Origin: Novacetimonas pomaceti
GTDB taxonomy: Bacteria > Pseudomonadota > Alphaproteobacteria > Acetobacterales > Acetobacteraceae
Length of the DNA stretch: 64,000 bases
Reading direction: 5' to 3'
Assembly: GCF_003207955.1 (NCBI RefSeq)
Contig: NZ_NOXG01000002.1
Span: 310,001 to 374,000 of the forward strand
Every line of letters begins with the position of its first letter. Within the stretch, counting starts at the first letter, position 1. Shown here piece after piece: positions 44,146 through 52,026 of the stretch. Under the pieces are notes generated by a model. It searched no databases. It was not told where the DNA came from and saw only the letters and a list, made by a program, of their open reading frames with translations. The translations under genes and the position numbers were made by a program.

Positions 44146-44280
44146 AGAGGCTGTTTGAAAAAGCAGCCCCAATAACATCATGAAATTATAAAAGTTTTTG
44201 GTGAAGCTTTTTATAAAAAGCTTCGAAAGATGTCGCCCTTTTTAAAAGAGCGACACCCAGAACCTGCTGTTGTCAGGCCA
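44146..44280. repeat. palindromic intergenic repeat, copy 6
   Basis: The left flank AGGCTGTTTGAAAAAGCAGC is followed by TGAAATTATAAAAG, then the core in the same direction as copy 2: hairpin 1 GAAGCTTTTTATAAAAAGCTTC (44202-44223), hairpin 2 GTCGCCCTTT/AAAGAGCGAC. It lies between the convergent 115-residue gene and msrA. Confidence 0.85.
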
Positions 44281-44284
44281 GCCC

Positions 44285-44833
44285 TCAGGGCGAGGTCAGG
44301 CGTTCGCGGAACAGCTTGCGGATTTTGGCGATCTTGGGCGGGATGACCGCGTTGCAGAAGGGATTGCCCGGGTTCTTGGCGAAATAATCCTGGTGATAGG
44401 TTTCCGCGGGATAGAAATGTTCCAGCGGCACGATCTGCGTGACGATGGGATCGGGCCATGTCCCGGCCGCGCTCAGTTCGTCGCACACCTGTCGCGCAGT
44501 CCGCGCCTGTTCATCGTCCAGTGTGAAAATGGCGGATCGGTACTGCGTGCCGACATCATTGCCCTGCCGGTTGAGGGTCGTGGGATCGTGCAGGACGAAG
44601 AACATCCCCAGAAGATCACGATACGACAGGATGTCCGGATCGAACTCGATCCGCACGACTTCCGCATGCCCCGTCCGGCCGGTGCAGACGTCTTCATAGG
44701 TGGGATCGGGAACATGTCCGCCCGCATAGCCGGGTTCGAGCGAGATGATGCCACGGATTTCGCGCAGCGGGGCTTCGATGCACCAGAAGCATCCCCCCGC
44801 CAGAACGGCCACTTCCGTCTTTTGCTGCGTCAT
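44285..44833 (-). CDS. msrA: peptide-methionine (S)-S-oxide reductase
   Basis: This 182-residue MsrA repairs oxidised methionine. It has the catalytic AGGCFWCIEAPL, GYAGGHVPDPTYEDVCTGRTGHAE, DPTTLNRQGNDVGTQYRS and the C-terminal AETYHQDYFAKNP. Here motifs are read as overlapping pieces of the family signature. ATG 44833 (MTQQKTEVAVLAGG) follows GGGGAC; the upstream frame is the unrelated shadow of valS. No signal peptide is seen, so it is cytosolic. Confidence 0.95.
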   Translation of the reverse strand: MTQQKTEVAVLAGGCFWCIEAPLREIRGIISLEPGYAGGHVPDPTYEDVCTGRTGHAEVVRIEFDPDILSYRDLLGMFFVLHDPTTLNRQGNDVGTQYRSAIFTLDDEQARTARQVCDELSAAGTWPDPIVTQIVPLEHFYPAETYHQDYFAKNPGNPFCNAVIPPKIAKIRKLFRERLTSP

Positions 44834-44921
44834 GGGAGTCCCCGTTTCTTCATGATTTGCGGATGGCCGCGCCGCATCCTTCCTCCAGAACGCGAACGCG
44901 GCGCAGCGATAGGTCAGACCG

Positions 44922-47618
44922 TCAGGAAATACGTGCCAGCGCGGCATCGAGCCGCACGCGTTCCGCACGGAACGCGGCAAGGCGCTCGCGGTTTTCCTCC
45001 ACCACTTCGGGCTTGGCGCGGGCCACGAAATCGGCGTTGGCCAGTTTGCGCTCGACCTTGGCGATCTCGCCATCCACCTTGCCGCATTCCTTTTCAAGGC
45101 GCTGGCGTTCCTGCGACAGGTCGATGATGCCCGCCAGCGGCAGGATCAGCGTGGCCTCGTCAACCACCAGCTGGGCCGCGCCCTCCGGCATTTCACCCTC
45201 AAGGGGGCGGACTTCGGACACGCGGGCCATGCGTCCGATTGCTTCGGCCCATTTCCGGGCGCGCGCGACGGTCTGGGCCGAGGCATCGCGCAACAGCACC
45301 GGGGCCAGACGCGATGGCGGCACGTTCATTTCGGCCCGCACGGTGCGGATTTCCGTAATGAAACGGATCAGCCATTCCATCTCCGCCCCGGCCTGCTGCG
45401 CGTCGGGCACAGTGTCGGGCGCGGGCCACGTCGCCTGCATCAGGCTGCCACGCGCGCCATAGCCAAAGCGATGCCACAGCTCATCGGTCATGAACGGCAT
45501 GACCGGCTGCAGCAGGCGCAGGATCAGGCCCAGCACATGGGCCGTAACCGCGCGGATTTCGGCCGCTTCGCCTGCATCATCATCCGCATTGAAAACCGGC
45601 TTGGCGAATTCCAGGAACCAGTCGCAAAAACAGTTCCAGACAAAGCGGTAGCAGGTCGCGGCGTATTCATCGAAGCGGAAGGCCTCCAGCGCCGCCGTGG
45701 CGTCCTCCACCGCGCGTCCCGCCTCCGCCAGCAGCCAGCGGCCCAGCGGGGATTTCACGCTCGCGGGGTCAAAGCCACAGACCGGGGCGACCTGGTTCAT
45801 CTCGCAAAAGCGCGCGGCGTTCCACAGTTTCGTGGTGAAGGAACGGTATTCCTCCACCTTCCTGCGGCCCAGCTTTACATCGCGGCCCAGCCCCGTCAGC
45901 GCGCAGATCGTGAACCGCATGGCATCCGCGCCATAGGTATCGATCATCTCCAGCGGGTCGATGCCGTTGCCCTTGCTCTTGGACATTTTCTGTCCGCGTT
46001 CGTCGCGCACCAGCCCGTGGATGAACACCTTGCGGAACGGCACGTCCTTCATGAAATGCAGGCCCATCATCATCATCCGCGCAACCCAGAAGAAGATGAT
46101 GTCAAACCCCGTGACCAGTACGTCCGTCGGGTAATACCGCGCCAGTTCAGGCGTCTGCTGCGGCCAGCCAAGGGTGGAGAACGGCCACAGCGCGGAAGAG
46201 AACCACGTGTCGAGCACGTCCTCGTCCCGGGTCAGGACCTCGTCACGGCCATAATGGGCACGGGCCTGTTCAGCGGCATCGGCCTCGTCATGGGCGACGA
46301 ACACATGGCCGTCGGGACCATACCACGCGGGGATGCGGTGTCCCCACCAGAGCTGGCGGCTGATGCACCAGGGCTGGATGTCGCGCATCCATGCGAAGAA
46401 GGTGTTTTCCCACTGGCGGGGCACGAATTCGACGCGTCCCGTCTCCACCGCTTCGATCGCGGGGGCGGCAAGGGTCTTGGCGTCGCAGTACCACTGCGTG
46501 GTCAGGCGGGGTTCGACCACCGCGCCGCTGCGTTCCGCATGGGGCACCTGATTGGTGTGCGCCTCGACCTTTTCCAGCCATCCCAGGCGTTCAAGCTCGG
46601 CCACGATGGCCTTGCGCGCCTCATCGCGCGGCATGCCCTGAAGGGTGCGGACAAAGTCGGGGTCGGAAATGCCGTCCTGCGCCTGCATCTCGCCGGCGAT
46701 TTCCTCCAGCGTGATGCAGGCATCGGCGTCCAGCACGCTCGGCATCGCAAGGTCATGGCGGCGTCCGACCTCGAAATCGTTGAAGTCATGCGCGGGGGTG
46801 ATCTTGACCGCGCCGCTGCCTTTTTCCGGATCGGAATGTTCGTCCGCGATGATGCGGATGCGCCGTCCCGTCAGCGGCAGGACAACCGACTGTCCCACCA
46901 GATCGGCATAGCGTTCGTCATCCGGGTGCACGGCGACCGCCATGTCGCCCAGCATGGTTTCGGGCCGCGTGGTCGCCACCGTGATGGTGCGCTCCGCCTG
47001 TCCGTCGATCGGATAGCGGATGTACCACAGGTTGCCCCGCGTTTCGCGGTTGTCGACTTCCAGGTCGGAAATGGCGGAACGGAAGGTCGGGTCCCAGTTG
47101 ACCAGGCGCCTGTCGCGATAGATCAGCCCTTCGCGGTACAGGGTGACGAACACTTCGCGCACGGCGTCCGACAGGCCGTCATCCATCGTGAAACGTTCAC
47201 GCGGCCAGTCGAGGGAGGCGCCAAGCCTGCGCAGCTGCGTGGTGATGCCGCCGCCTGACTGCGCCTTCCATTCCCATACGCGCTTTTCAAAGGCATCGCG
47301 CCCCAGCGCCTGCCGTGACGTGCCTTCCTTTTGCAGCATCCGTTCGACCACCAGCTGCGTGGCGATGCCCGCATGGTCGGTCCCCGGCTGCCACAGGACG
47401 TCGCGTCCCTGCATGCGGCGCCAGCGGATCAGGGTGTCCTGCAACGTCATCGTCAGGGCGTGGCCGACATGCAGCGTGCCCGTGACATTGGGCGGCGGGA
47501 TCATGATGGTATAGGGGCGATGCGGACTGTCGGGATCTGCGGCAAACGCCCCGCATCCCTCCCACAATGCATAGAGGGAGGTTTCTGTCTCGCCGGGGGA
47601 GAAAGACTTATCAAGCAT
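44922..47618 (-). CDS. valS: valyl-tRNA synthetase
   Basis: This class I aminoacyl-tRNA synthetase has 898 residues. The HIGH region is PPNVTGTLHVGHALTM and the KMSKS loop is GQKMSKSKGNGIDPLEM. The CP1 editing domain includes TTRPETMLGDMAVAVHPDD and the long insert with VEAHTNQVPHAERSG. An anticodon-binding helical domain and a C-terminal coiled coil (RQRLEKECGKVDGEIAKVER) complete the ValRS layout. Length is normal. It charges tRNA-Val and hydrolyses Thr-tRNA-Val. Confidence 0.97.
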   Translation of the reverse strand: MLDKSFSPGETETSLYALWEGCGAFAADPDSPHRPYTIMIPPPNVTGTLHVGHALTMTLQDTLIRWRRMQGRDVLWQPGTDHAGIATQLVVERMLQKEGTSRQALGRDAFEKRVWEWKAQSGGGITTQLRRLGASLDWPRERFTMDDGLSDAVREVFVTLYREGLIYRDRRLVNWDPTFRSAISDLEVDNRETRGNLWYIRYPIDGQAERTITVATTRPETMLGDMAVAVHPDDERYADLVGQSVVLPLTGRRIRIIADEHSDPEKGSGAVKITPAHDFNDFEVGRRHDLAMPSVLDADACITLEEIAGEMQAQDGISDPDFVRTLQGMPRDEARKAIVAELERLGWLEKVEAHTNQVPHAERSGAVVEPRLTTQWYCDAKTLAAPAIEAVETGRVEFVPRQWENTFFAWMRDIQPWCISRQLWWGHRIPAWYGPDGHVFVAHDEADAAEQARAHYGRDEVLTRDEDVLDTWFSSALWPFSTLGWPQQTPELARYYPTDVLVTGFDIIFFWVARMMMMGLHFMKDVPFRKVFIHGLVRDERGQKMSKSKGNGIDPLEMIDTYGADAMRFTICALTGLGRDVKLGRRKVEEYRSFTTKLWNAARFCEMNQVAPVCGFDPASVKSPLGRWLLAEAGRAVEDATAALEAFRFDEYAATCYRFVWNCFCDWFLEFAKPVFNADDDAGEAAEIRAVTAHVLGLILRLLQPVMPFMTDELWHRFGYGARGSLMQATWPAPDTVPDAQQAGAEMEWLIRFITEIRTVRAEMNVPPSRLAPVLLRDASAQTVARARKWAEAIGRMARVSEVRPLEGEMPEGAAQLVVDEATLILPLAGIIDLSQERQRLEKECGKVDGEIAKVERKLANADFVARAKPEVVEENRERLAAFRAERVRLDAALARIS

Positions 47619-47779
47619 TGCTAAAAACCAGATCCACCTAAATCAGACGCGCGACGCGACAACATGTCCGCCCGTGGCAGATATACCCCAATCCGTGGCG
47701 AAAGAAACGGCGCAAGATTCCCCCATGCCCCATGGCATGCCTGCGGCCATGCGAAAAATCCCCGCCGATCAGGCGGCCA

Positions 47780-49225
47780 TCAGCGTCCCGGCTCCCGCAC
47801 GGCATAGTCGCTGATGCCCCACAGGCGGTCGTGCACGGCCTTGTAATAGGCCTTCTCGTTATAAAGCGGCACGTCGAGGTTGAGGTCGCGCGCCGTCAGC
47901 CGCCCGATGGCCGCGACCTCCTGGTACGAAGCCTGTACAAGGCTGCCGAGGCTCATGACCAGCGCGACCTGTGCCTGAAGCAGGGTTTCCTGCTGCTGCA
48001 GTACCGCCAGCGTCGTGCCGGTCCCGACGATGGCCTGCCGTTCCACCCCGGCAAGGGCGGTGATGTTCGCGGAAATCGCCTCGCGGTTGCTGGTGATGGC
48101 GGCGCGGTTGGCAAGGATGCGCTGCCAGCTTGCCTCCGCCAGCTGGATGGCGCTGCGGCGCTGGACCTCGACCGCGCGATGGGCCTCCGCGACCTGCTGC
48201 TTGGCGGCGCGGACGGCGGCGTATTCGCTCCCCCCCTGATAGATGGGGATGGAGGCGGAGACGAGCGCCGCCTTGTTGTCATAAAGGGAGCGTCCCTCGT
48301 TCTGGTTGATGTCGTGCATGTAGGTGGCCTGCGCGTTGATGGAGGGCAGCAGCGCGGCGAAGGCCACGCCGACCGCGTCCTTGCGTGCGGCCTCGTCAAA
48401 CAGGGCGGCGATGACGGAGGGATTGTTTTCGGTCGCGCGGACCGTCGCATCCTGTTCGGACGTGACAGGCAGCACCAGCGGCTGGGGCGGTTCAAGGTTG
48501 TCCGGCGCATCGGCGCCGATGACCTGCAGGTAGGTCGCGCGTGCCGCCGCCAGCGTGCCTTCGGCCTGCTGGCGCGTGGCGCGCGCGGCGTTCAGCGCGG
48601 CTTCGGCCTGTGCCACGTCGGTATGGGTGATTTCGCCCCCACGGGCGCGCAGCTGGGTGGCGCGCAGCTGTTCTTGGTACAATTTCTCGTTATTGATGTC
48701 GATGCGCAGGATCTGCTCGTCCTCGATCACGCCGACATAGGCGTTGACGACATCGGTAAAGACCTGCTGTTCCGTCGCGATCAGGCGCGCGCGTTCGGCC
48801 ATCACGTCATGAACGGCGCGATGGGTGGAGGCCGTCGTGCGCCCGCCGGTATAGATGGGTTCGCTGATCGTGACGCCCGCGCCATAGCCGGGCTGGTCGT
48901 AACGGCGGGTATATCCGCCGTTACCGCCCTGCGCGGCCATCGTCATGTTGCCGGTATAATAGCTCATGTCGGCGGTGCCGGTAATGGTCGGCCGCCAGCC
49001 GCCAAGTGCCGTGGGCACCTGTTCGTCCGTCGCGCGCAGGGTGGCGCGCTCCCTGCGCAGGACCGGGTTGGTCAGATAGGCGCTGGCCAGTGCTTCCTGC
49101 AGGGTGCGCGGAACTTGGACGGGGGTATCGTCCGCCGCGACGTGTGCCGCTGGCGCGCGCGCCAGCGCGGTTCCCCCATACAGAATGGCGGCAAATCCGA
49201 TGCCAACAATCCTGCGTCCCTTCAT
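47780..49225 (-). CDS. tolC: TolC-family outer membrane channel
   Basis: This 481-residue protein begins with an export signal (MKGRRIVGIGFAAILYGGTA, cleavage probable after ALARA). It has two OEP repeats with the TolC features: LQEALASAYLTNPVLRRERA, ISEPIYTGGRTTAS, VDAYVG-like VVNAYVGVIEDEQ, and PIYQGGSEYAAVRAAKQQ. The trimer spans the outer membrane and the periplasm as the exit duct for efflux pumps and type I secretion. The methyltransferase gene pcm lies 141 bases upstream, a pairing conserved in alphaproteobacteria. Confidence 0.92.
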   Translation of the reverse strand: MKGRRIVGIGFAAILYGGTALARAPAAHVAADDTPVQVPRTLQEALASAYLTNPVLRRERATLRATDEQVPTALGGWRPTITGTADMSYYTGNMTMAAQGGNGGYTRRYDQPGYGAGVTISEPIYTGGRTTASTHRAVHDVMAERARLIATEQQVFTDVVNAYVGVIEDEQILRIDINNEKLYQEQLRATQLRARGGEITHTDVAQAEAALNAARATRQQAEGTLAAARATYLQVIGADAPDNLEPPQPLVLPVTSEQDATVRATENNPSVIAALFDEAARKDAVGVAFAALLPSINAQATYMHDINQNEGRSLYDNKAALVSASIPIYQGGSEYAAVRAAKQQVAEAHRAVEVQRRSAIQLAEASWQRILANRAAITSNREAISANITALAGVERQAIVGTGTTLAVLQQQETLLQAQVALVMSLGSLVQASYQEVAAIGRLTARDLNLDVPLYNEKAYYKAVHDRLWGISDYAVREPGR

Positions 49226-49366
49226 GCGATAATCCCCTGCGCCCGGCCTGATGCAGGCATGCCTGCCTGAGGGAGGGGACCTTATCGTCAGGAGGTTGCG
49301 GTCAGGTTAATCGCACGCAGGGGACGCTGATGCACGCTGTCGCGATATCCGTAACGGGTGGCGGGA

Positions 49367-50068
49367 TCAGGCGACTGAATCGAAGGAAAAGGCCGGGGCC
49401 GGGGCCAGTTCGGGCAGCAGCGGGACATTGGCGTCGAACACGGCGCGCGTGGCGCCCGTACCTTCGGCCGTAGGCTGCACGATGCAGACCGAGGCCACGC
49501 TGTCGGCAGGCCAGACGGGCGCGACGACACGGCCGTCGGCTGCGCACTGTGACAGCAGGGCAGGGGGAATCGCGCGCACGGCGCCGTCAATCAGGATCAG
49601 GTCATATGGCGCGTTATCCGGCACGCCAGCGGCCAGTGGCCCGATATGCCATGACACGTCGGGGGCGAACGTCCGGCACAGCGCCTGCCCTATGGCGGCA
49701 AGCGTCCGGTCCGATTCCAGCGCGTCGATCCGCAGCCCCTCTTCCATGCGCGAGGCCAGTGCCGGGAGATAGCCGGTCCCCGCGCCCACGATCAGCACCC
49801 GATCCCCCTGGCGGGGGGCGGCGACCTGCAGCATGCGCGCGACCACGCGCGGTTCGGTCAGGACGCGCCCGTCAGGCAGCGGCAGCGACTGGTCCGCGTA
49901 AGCGAATTCACGCAAGGACTCCGGCACGGCAAGTTCACGCGGGACGTGGCGTATCGCCGTGATGATGCGCGGATCGTTGACCTGCGCCGGCCGGATCTGC
50001 GCATCGACCATGCGCTGGCGTGCCGCCTCGTAATCAAGGGGGGGATATTCGATAACTGGCTGCTTCAT
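49367..50068 (-). CDS. pcm: protein-L-isoaspartate O-methyltransferase family
   Basis: This 233-residue SAM-dependent methyltransferase has RQRMVDAQIRPAQVNDPRI at the N-terminus, YADQSLPLPDGRVLTEPRVV (the PIMT substrate loop), VLIVGAGTGYLPALAS (SAM motif I) and DLILIDGAVRAIPPALL. PIMT repairs isoaspartyl residues; this shorter branch, found upstream of tolC, may have another protein substrate. ATG 50068 follows GGAAGGGAAGG; the longer upstream frame is less likely. Confidence 0.85.
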   Translation of the reverse strand: MKQPVIEYPPLDYEAARQRMVDAQIRPAQVNDPRIITAIRHVPRELAVPESLREFAYADQSLPLPDGRVLTEPRVVARMLQVAAPRQGDRVLIVGAGTGYLPALASRMEEGLRIDALESDRTLAAIGQALCRTFAPDVSWHIGPLAAGVPDNAPYDLILIDGAVRAIPPALLSQCAADGRVVAPVWPADSVASVCIVQPTAEGTGATRAVFDANVPLLPELAPAPAFSFDSVA

Positions 50069-50206
50069 GACCTTCCCTTCCATCGGCCCCGTGAACGGGG
50101 GTGGCGATCCGTGCATCGCGGCGGGTGCGTGATTTTTATTTCCCCGCAAATCCTGTTCTATTCCCGCTTTTCATGTCTGCCTAGCAGGTAGGCCGCACAC
50201 AACGGC

Positions 50207-50235
50207 TTGACCTGCGGCATGATTAAGAGGATATA
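50207..50235 (+). promoter_or_regulatory. candidate sigma-70 promoter for tRNA-Cys
   Basis: TTGACC (50207-50212), 17-base spacer, GATATA (50230-50235), 16 bases before the mature tRNA start. Matched by eye. Confidence 0.5.
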
Positions 50236-50251
50236 GCCCCTGTCCCGGTCA

Positions 50252-50325
50252 GGTCCGGTGGCAGAATGGTGATGCAGCGGACTGCAAATCCGTGAATGTG
50301 GGTTCGATTCCCGCCCGGACCTCCA
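50252..50325 (+). tRNA. tRNA-Cys (anticodon GCA)
   Basis: The 7-base acceptor stem GGTCCGG/CCGGACC, an anticodon loop CTGCAAA with GCA at 50284-50286 on stem GCGGA/TCCGT, the T-loop GGTTCGATTCC, the U73 discriminator (a cysteine identity base) and an encoded CCA are all present. No other tRNA gene is seen in the window. Confidence 0.95.
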
Positions 50326-50350
50326 CTCCTTCCATGACAGGGAAGGAGTG
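50324..50350 (+). terminator. hairpin after tRNA-Cys
   Basis: Perfect stem CACTCCTTCC/GGAAGGAGTG with a 7-base loop directly after the tRNA. The T-run is weak (TGATT). Confidence 0.6.
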
Positions 50351-50498
50351 TGATTGACATAATCCCCGAAAAACGGCCGTTTTCATCGCGTAACTTTGGA
50401 TATGCGATGGCATGGGGCGTTACCCGATGACAGGACTGATGGGGGTATCGGTGCGGATGGATGGCGCTGTCCGGCGCGTCAGGCCCCGGATCGTGCCA

Positions 50499-50640
50499 TC
50501 AGTTAAGCCCAGATGATGCCGAAGACGGGCGTATGGCCGCGAGGCAGGCTGGTTTCAGCCTGCCGTAGCATGTTGCAATATCCCGGAACTGCTTCAGTCC
50601 TGCACGGACGCGTTCAGTTCCATTGATCGTGACGGCATCA
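50499..50640 (-). pseudogene. IS5-type transposase C-terminal remnant
   Basis: The minus-strand frame reads NGTERVRAGLKQFRDIATCY then GRLKPACLAAI and stops at 50499. It resembles the IS5-family transposase end (N-x-x-E-R-x-F-x-x-L-K-x-F-R-R-I-A-T-R-Y-D-K) with key positions altered (ATCYG for ATRYD). No upstream transposase body, inverted repeats or target duplication are visible. It is about 45 codons squeezed between tRNA-Cys and the ABC ATPase stop. Confidence 0.55.
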
Positions 50641-52017
50641 GACCGTTCCATTCGCCCTGTCGCGGTCATCAAGGAAAAGCTGGTCCGCCTCCTCATCGAA
50701 ATCGAACAGTTCGGCATACCGTGCCCAGCCGATCAGGGTCTGCAGCGTCTGTTTCGCATAATCGGGCGACATGCTGTCTTCCAGTTCGTCGCGGAAACGC
50801 TCGGCGCTGGCGCGGTGGTTGGGGCGTTCATCCAGGACGGAGCGGATGCTGCGCACCATCGGAATGTTATGCAGCAGGCTGTGGCACAGGATCTGCTTGC
50901 GTTCGTCATGCTCGCTCTGGACAAAGCGCATGCCTTCGGGCGTCAGCAGGATATCCCCGTCCTCCAGCTCCGCGAAGCCCAGAAGCTGTAGCGATTCACC
51001 CAGTGGGAACAGGTCGTCGAGTTCCAGCTGCAGCCTGCTGGCCAGAAGCGGAAGGTCGGCGCGCCCGTCCAGCGGGTCGGCCGCCAGCGTTTCCATCATG
51101 CCGACCATGGTATTGATCGCAAGGCGCGGCAGGGCGATGGCCTCGATCGGGGCACTTGTCCCCTGCGCGCCCGTATCGGTCAGGTCAGCTTCGGAAACGA
51201 CGGGCGCGCGACGCGTCATCAGGGCATAGATGCGGTCGACGAACTGCCGGAAGGCCGCGTCCTCCCGGTTGCGGGGATGGTCGAAAGGCACGCTCAGCTC
51301 ATGGGCCACCCGTCCGGGATTGGACGAGAAGATCAGGATGCGATCGCACATCAGGACCGCTTCCTCGATATTGTGCGTCACCAGCAGGATCGACTTGATC
51401 GGCAGCTTGCGTTCCGACCACAGCTCCACCAGGTCGGTGCGCAGGTTTTCCGCCGTCAGGACATCCAGCGCCGAAAATGGTTCATCCATCAGCAGCAGGT
51501 CGGGATGCACCACCAGCGCGCGGGCCAGCCCCACGCGCTGGCGCATGCCGCCCGACAGTTCCTTGGGATAGGCATTTTCGTAACCACCCAGCCCGATCAG
51601 GTCGATGGCCCGTTCCGCCAGTTCCTCGCGCTCCGCTGCCGCGACGCCCTTGGCTTCCAGCCCCAGTTCGACATTCTTCTGAACCGTCAGCCATGGGAAC
51701 AGGGCGAATGACTGGAACACCATCGCGACACCTGCGGCCGGTCCGGTCAGCTTCTTCCCCTTCCAGATCACTTCGCCCGATGTCGGCGTCAGCAGCCCCG
51801 CGATGATCCGCAGCAGGGTGGATTTTCCAGACCCGGAGCGTCCAAGCAGCCCCACGATTTCGCCGGATCGCAGGGTCAGGTTGACATTGTCCAGCACGAC
51901 AAGATCGGTAGCACTTTCCTTGTGATAGGCCTGCTTGCAGTCGATGATCCGGACCAGTGTCTCGCTCTGCGGGGCCGGAGTCGGGGTCGGTGCGGGGGCT
52001 GCGGAAGGCGAAGGCAT
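50638..52017 (-). CDS. ABC transporter ATP-binding protein (nitrate/sulfonate/taurine type) with AAA-associated C-terminal domain
   Basis: This 459-residue protein has an ABC ATPase domain: GLLGRSGSGKSTLLRIIAGL, signature LSGGMRQRVGLARAL and LLLMDEPFSALD. The C-terminal region of about 150 residues (LASRLQLELDDLFPLGESLQ to FDFDEEADQLFL) is the AAA-associated winged-helix-like domain found in some NitT/TauT-type ATPases. It follows the permease gene by 9 bases. No substrate-binding protein gene is adjacent, so the substrate is unknown. The Pro/Ala-rich first 20 residues are not conserved. Confidence 0.85.
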   Translation of the reverse strand: MPSPSAAPAPTPTPAPQSETLVRIIDCKQAYHKESATDLVVLDNVNLTLRSGEIVGLLGRSGSGKSTLLRIIAGLLTPTSGEVIWKGKKLTGPAAGVAMVFQSFALFPWLTVQKNVELGLEAKGVAAAEREELAERAIDLIGLGGYENAYPKELSGGMRQRVGLARALVVHPDLLLMDEPFSALDVLTAENLRTDLVELWSERKLPIKSILLVTHNIEEAVLMCDRILIFSSNPGRVAHELSVPFDHPRNREDAAFRQFVDRIYALMTRRAPVVSEADLTDTGAQGTSAPIEAIALPRLAINTMVGMMETLAADPLDGRADLPLLASRLQLELDDLFPLGESLQLLGFAELEDGDILLTPEGMRFVQSEHDERKQILCHSLLHNIPMVRSIRSVLDERPNHRASAERFRDELEDSMSPDYAKQTLQTLIGWARYAELFDFDEEADQLFLDDRDRANGTV

Positions 52018-52026
52018 CGTATGCTT

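Noticed and set aside
50252..50325. tRNA-Cys as an integration site of a genomic island
   Set aside because: No integrase, no repeated tRNA 3' end and no foreign gene block lie nearby; only a transposase scar is present.
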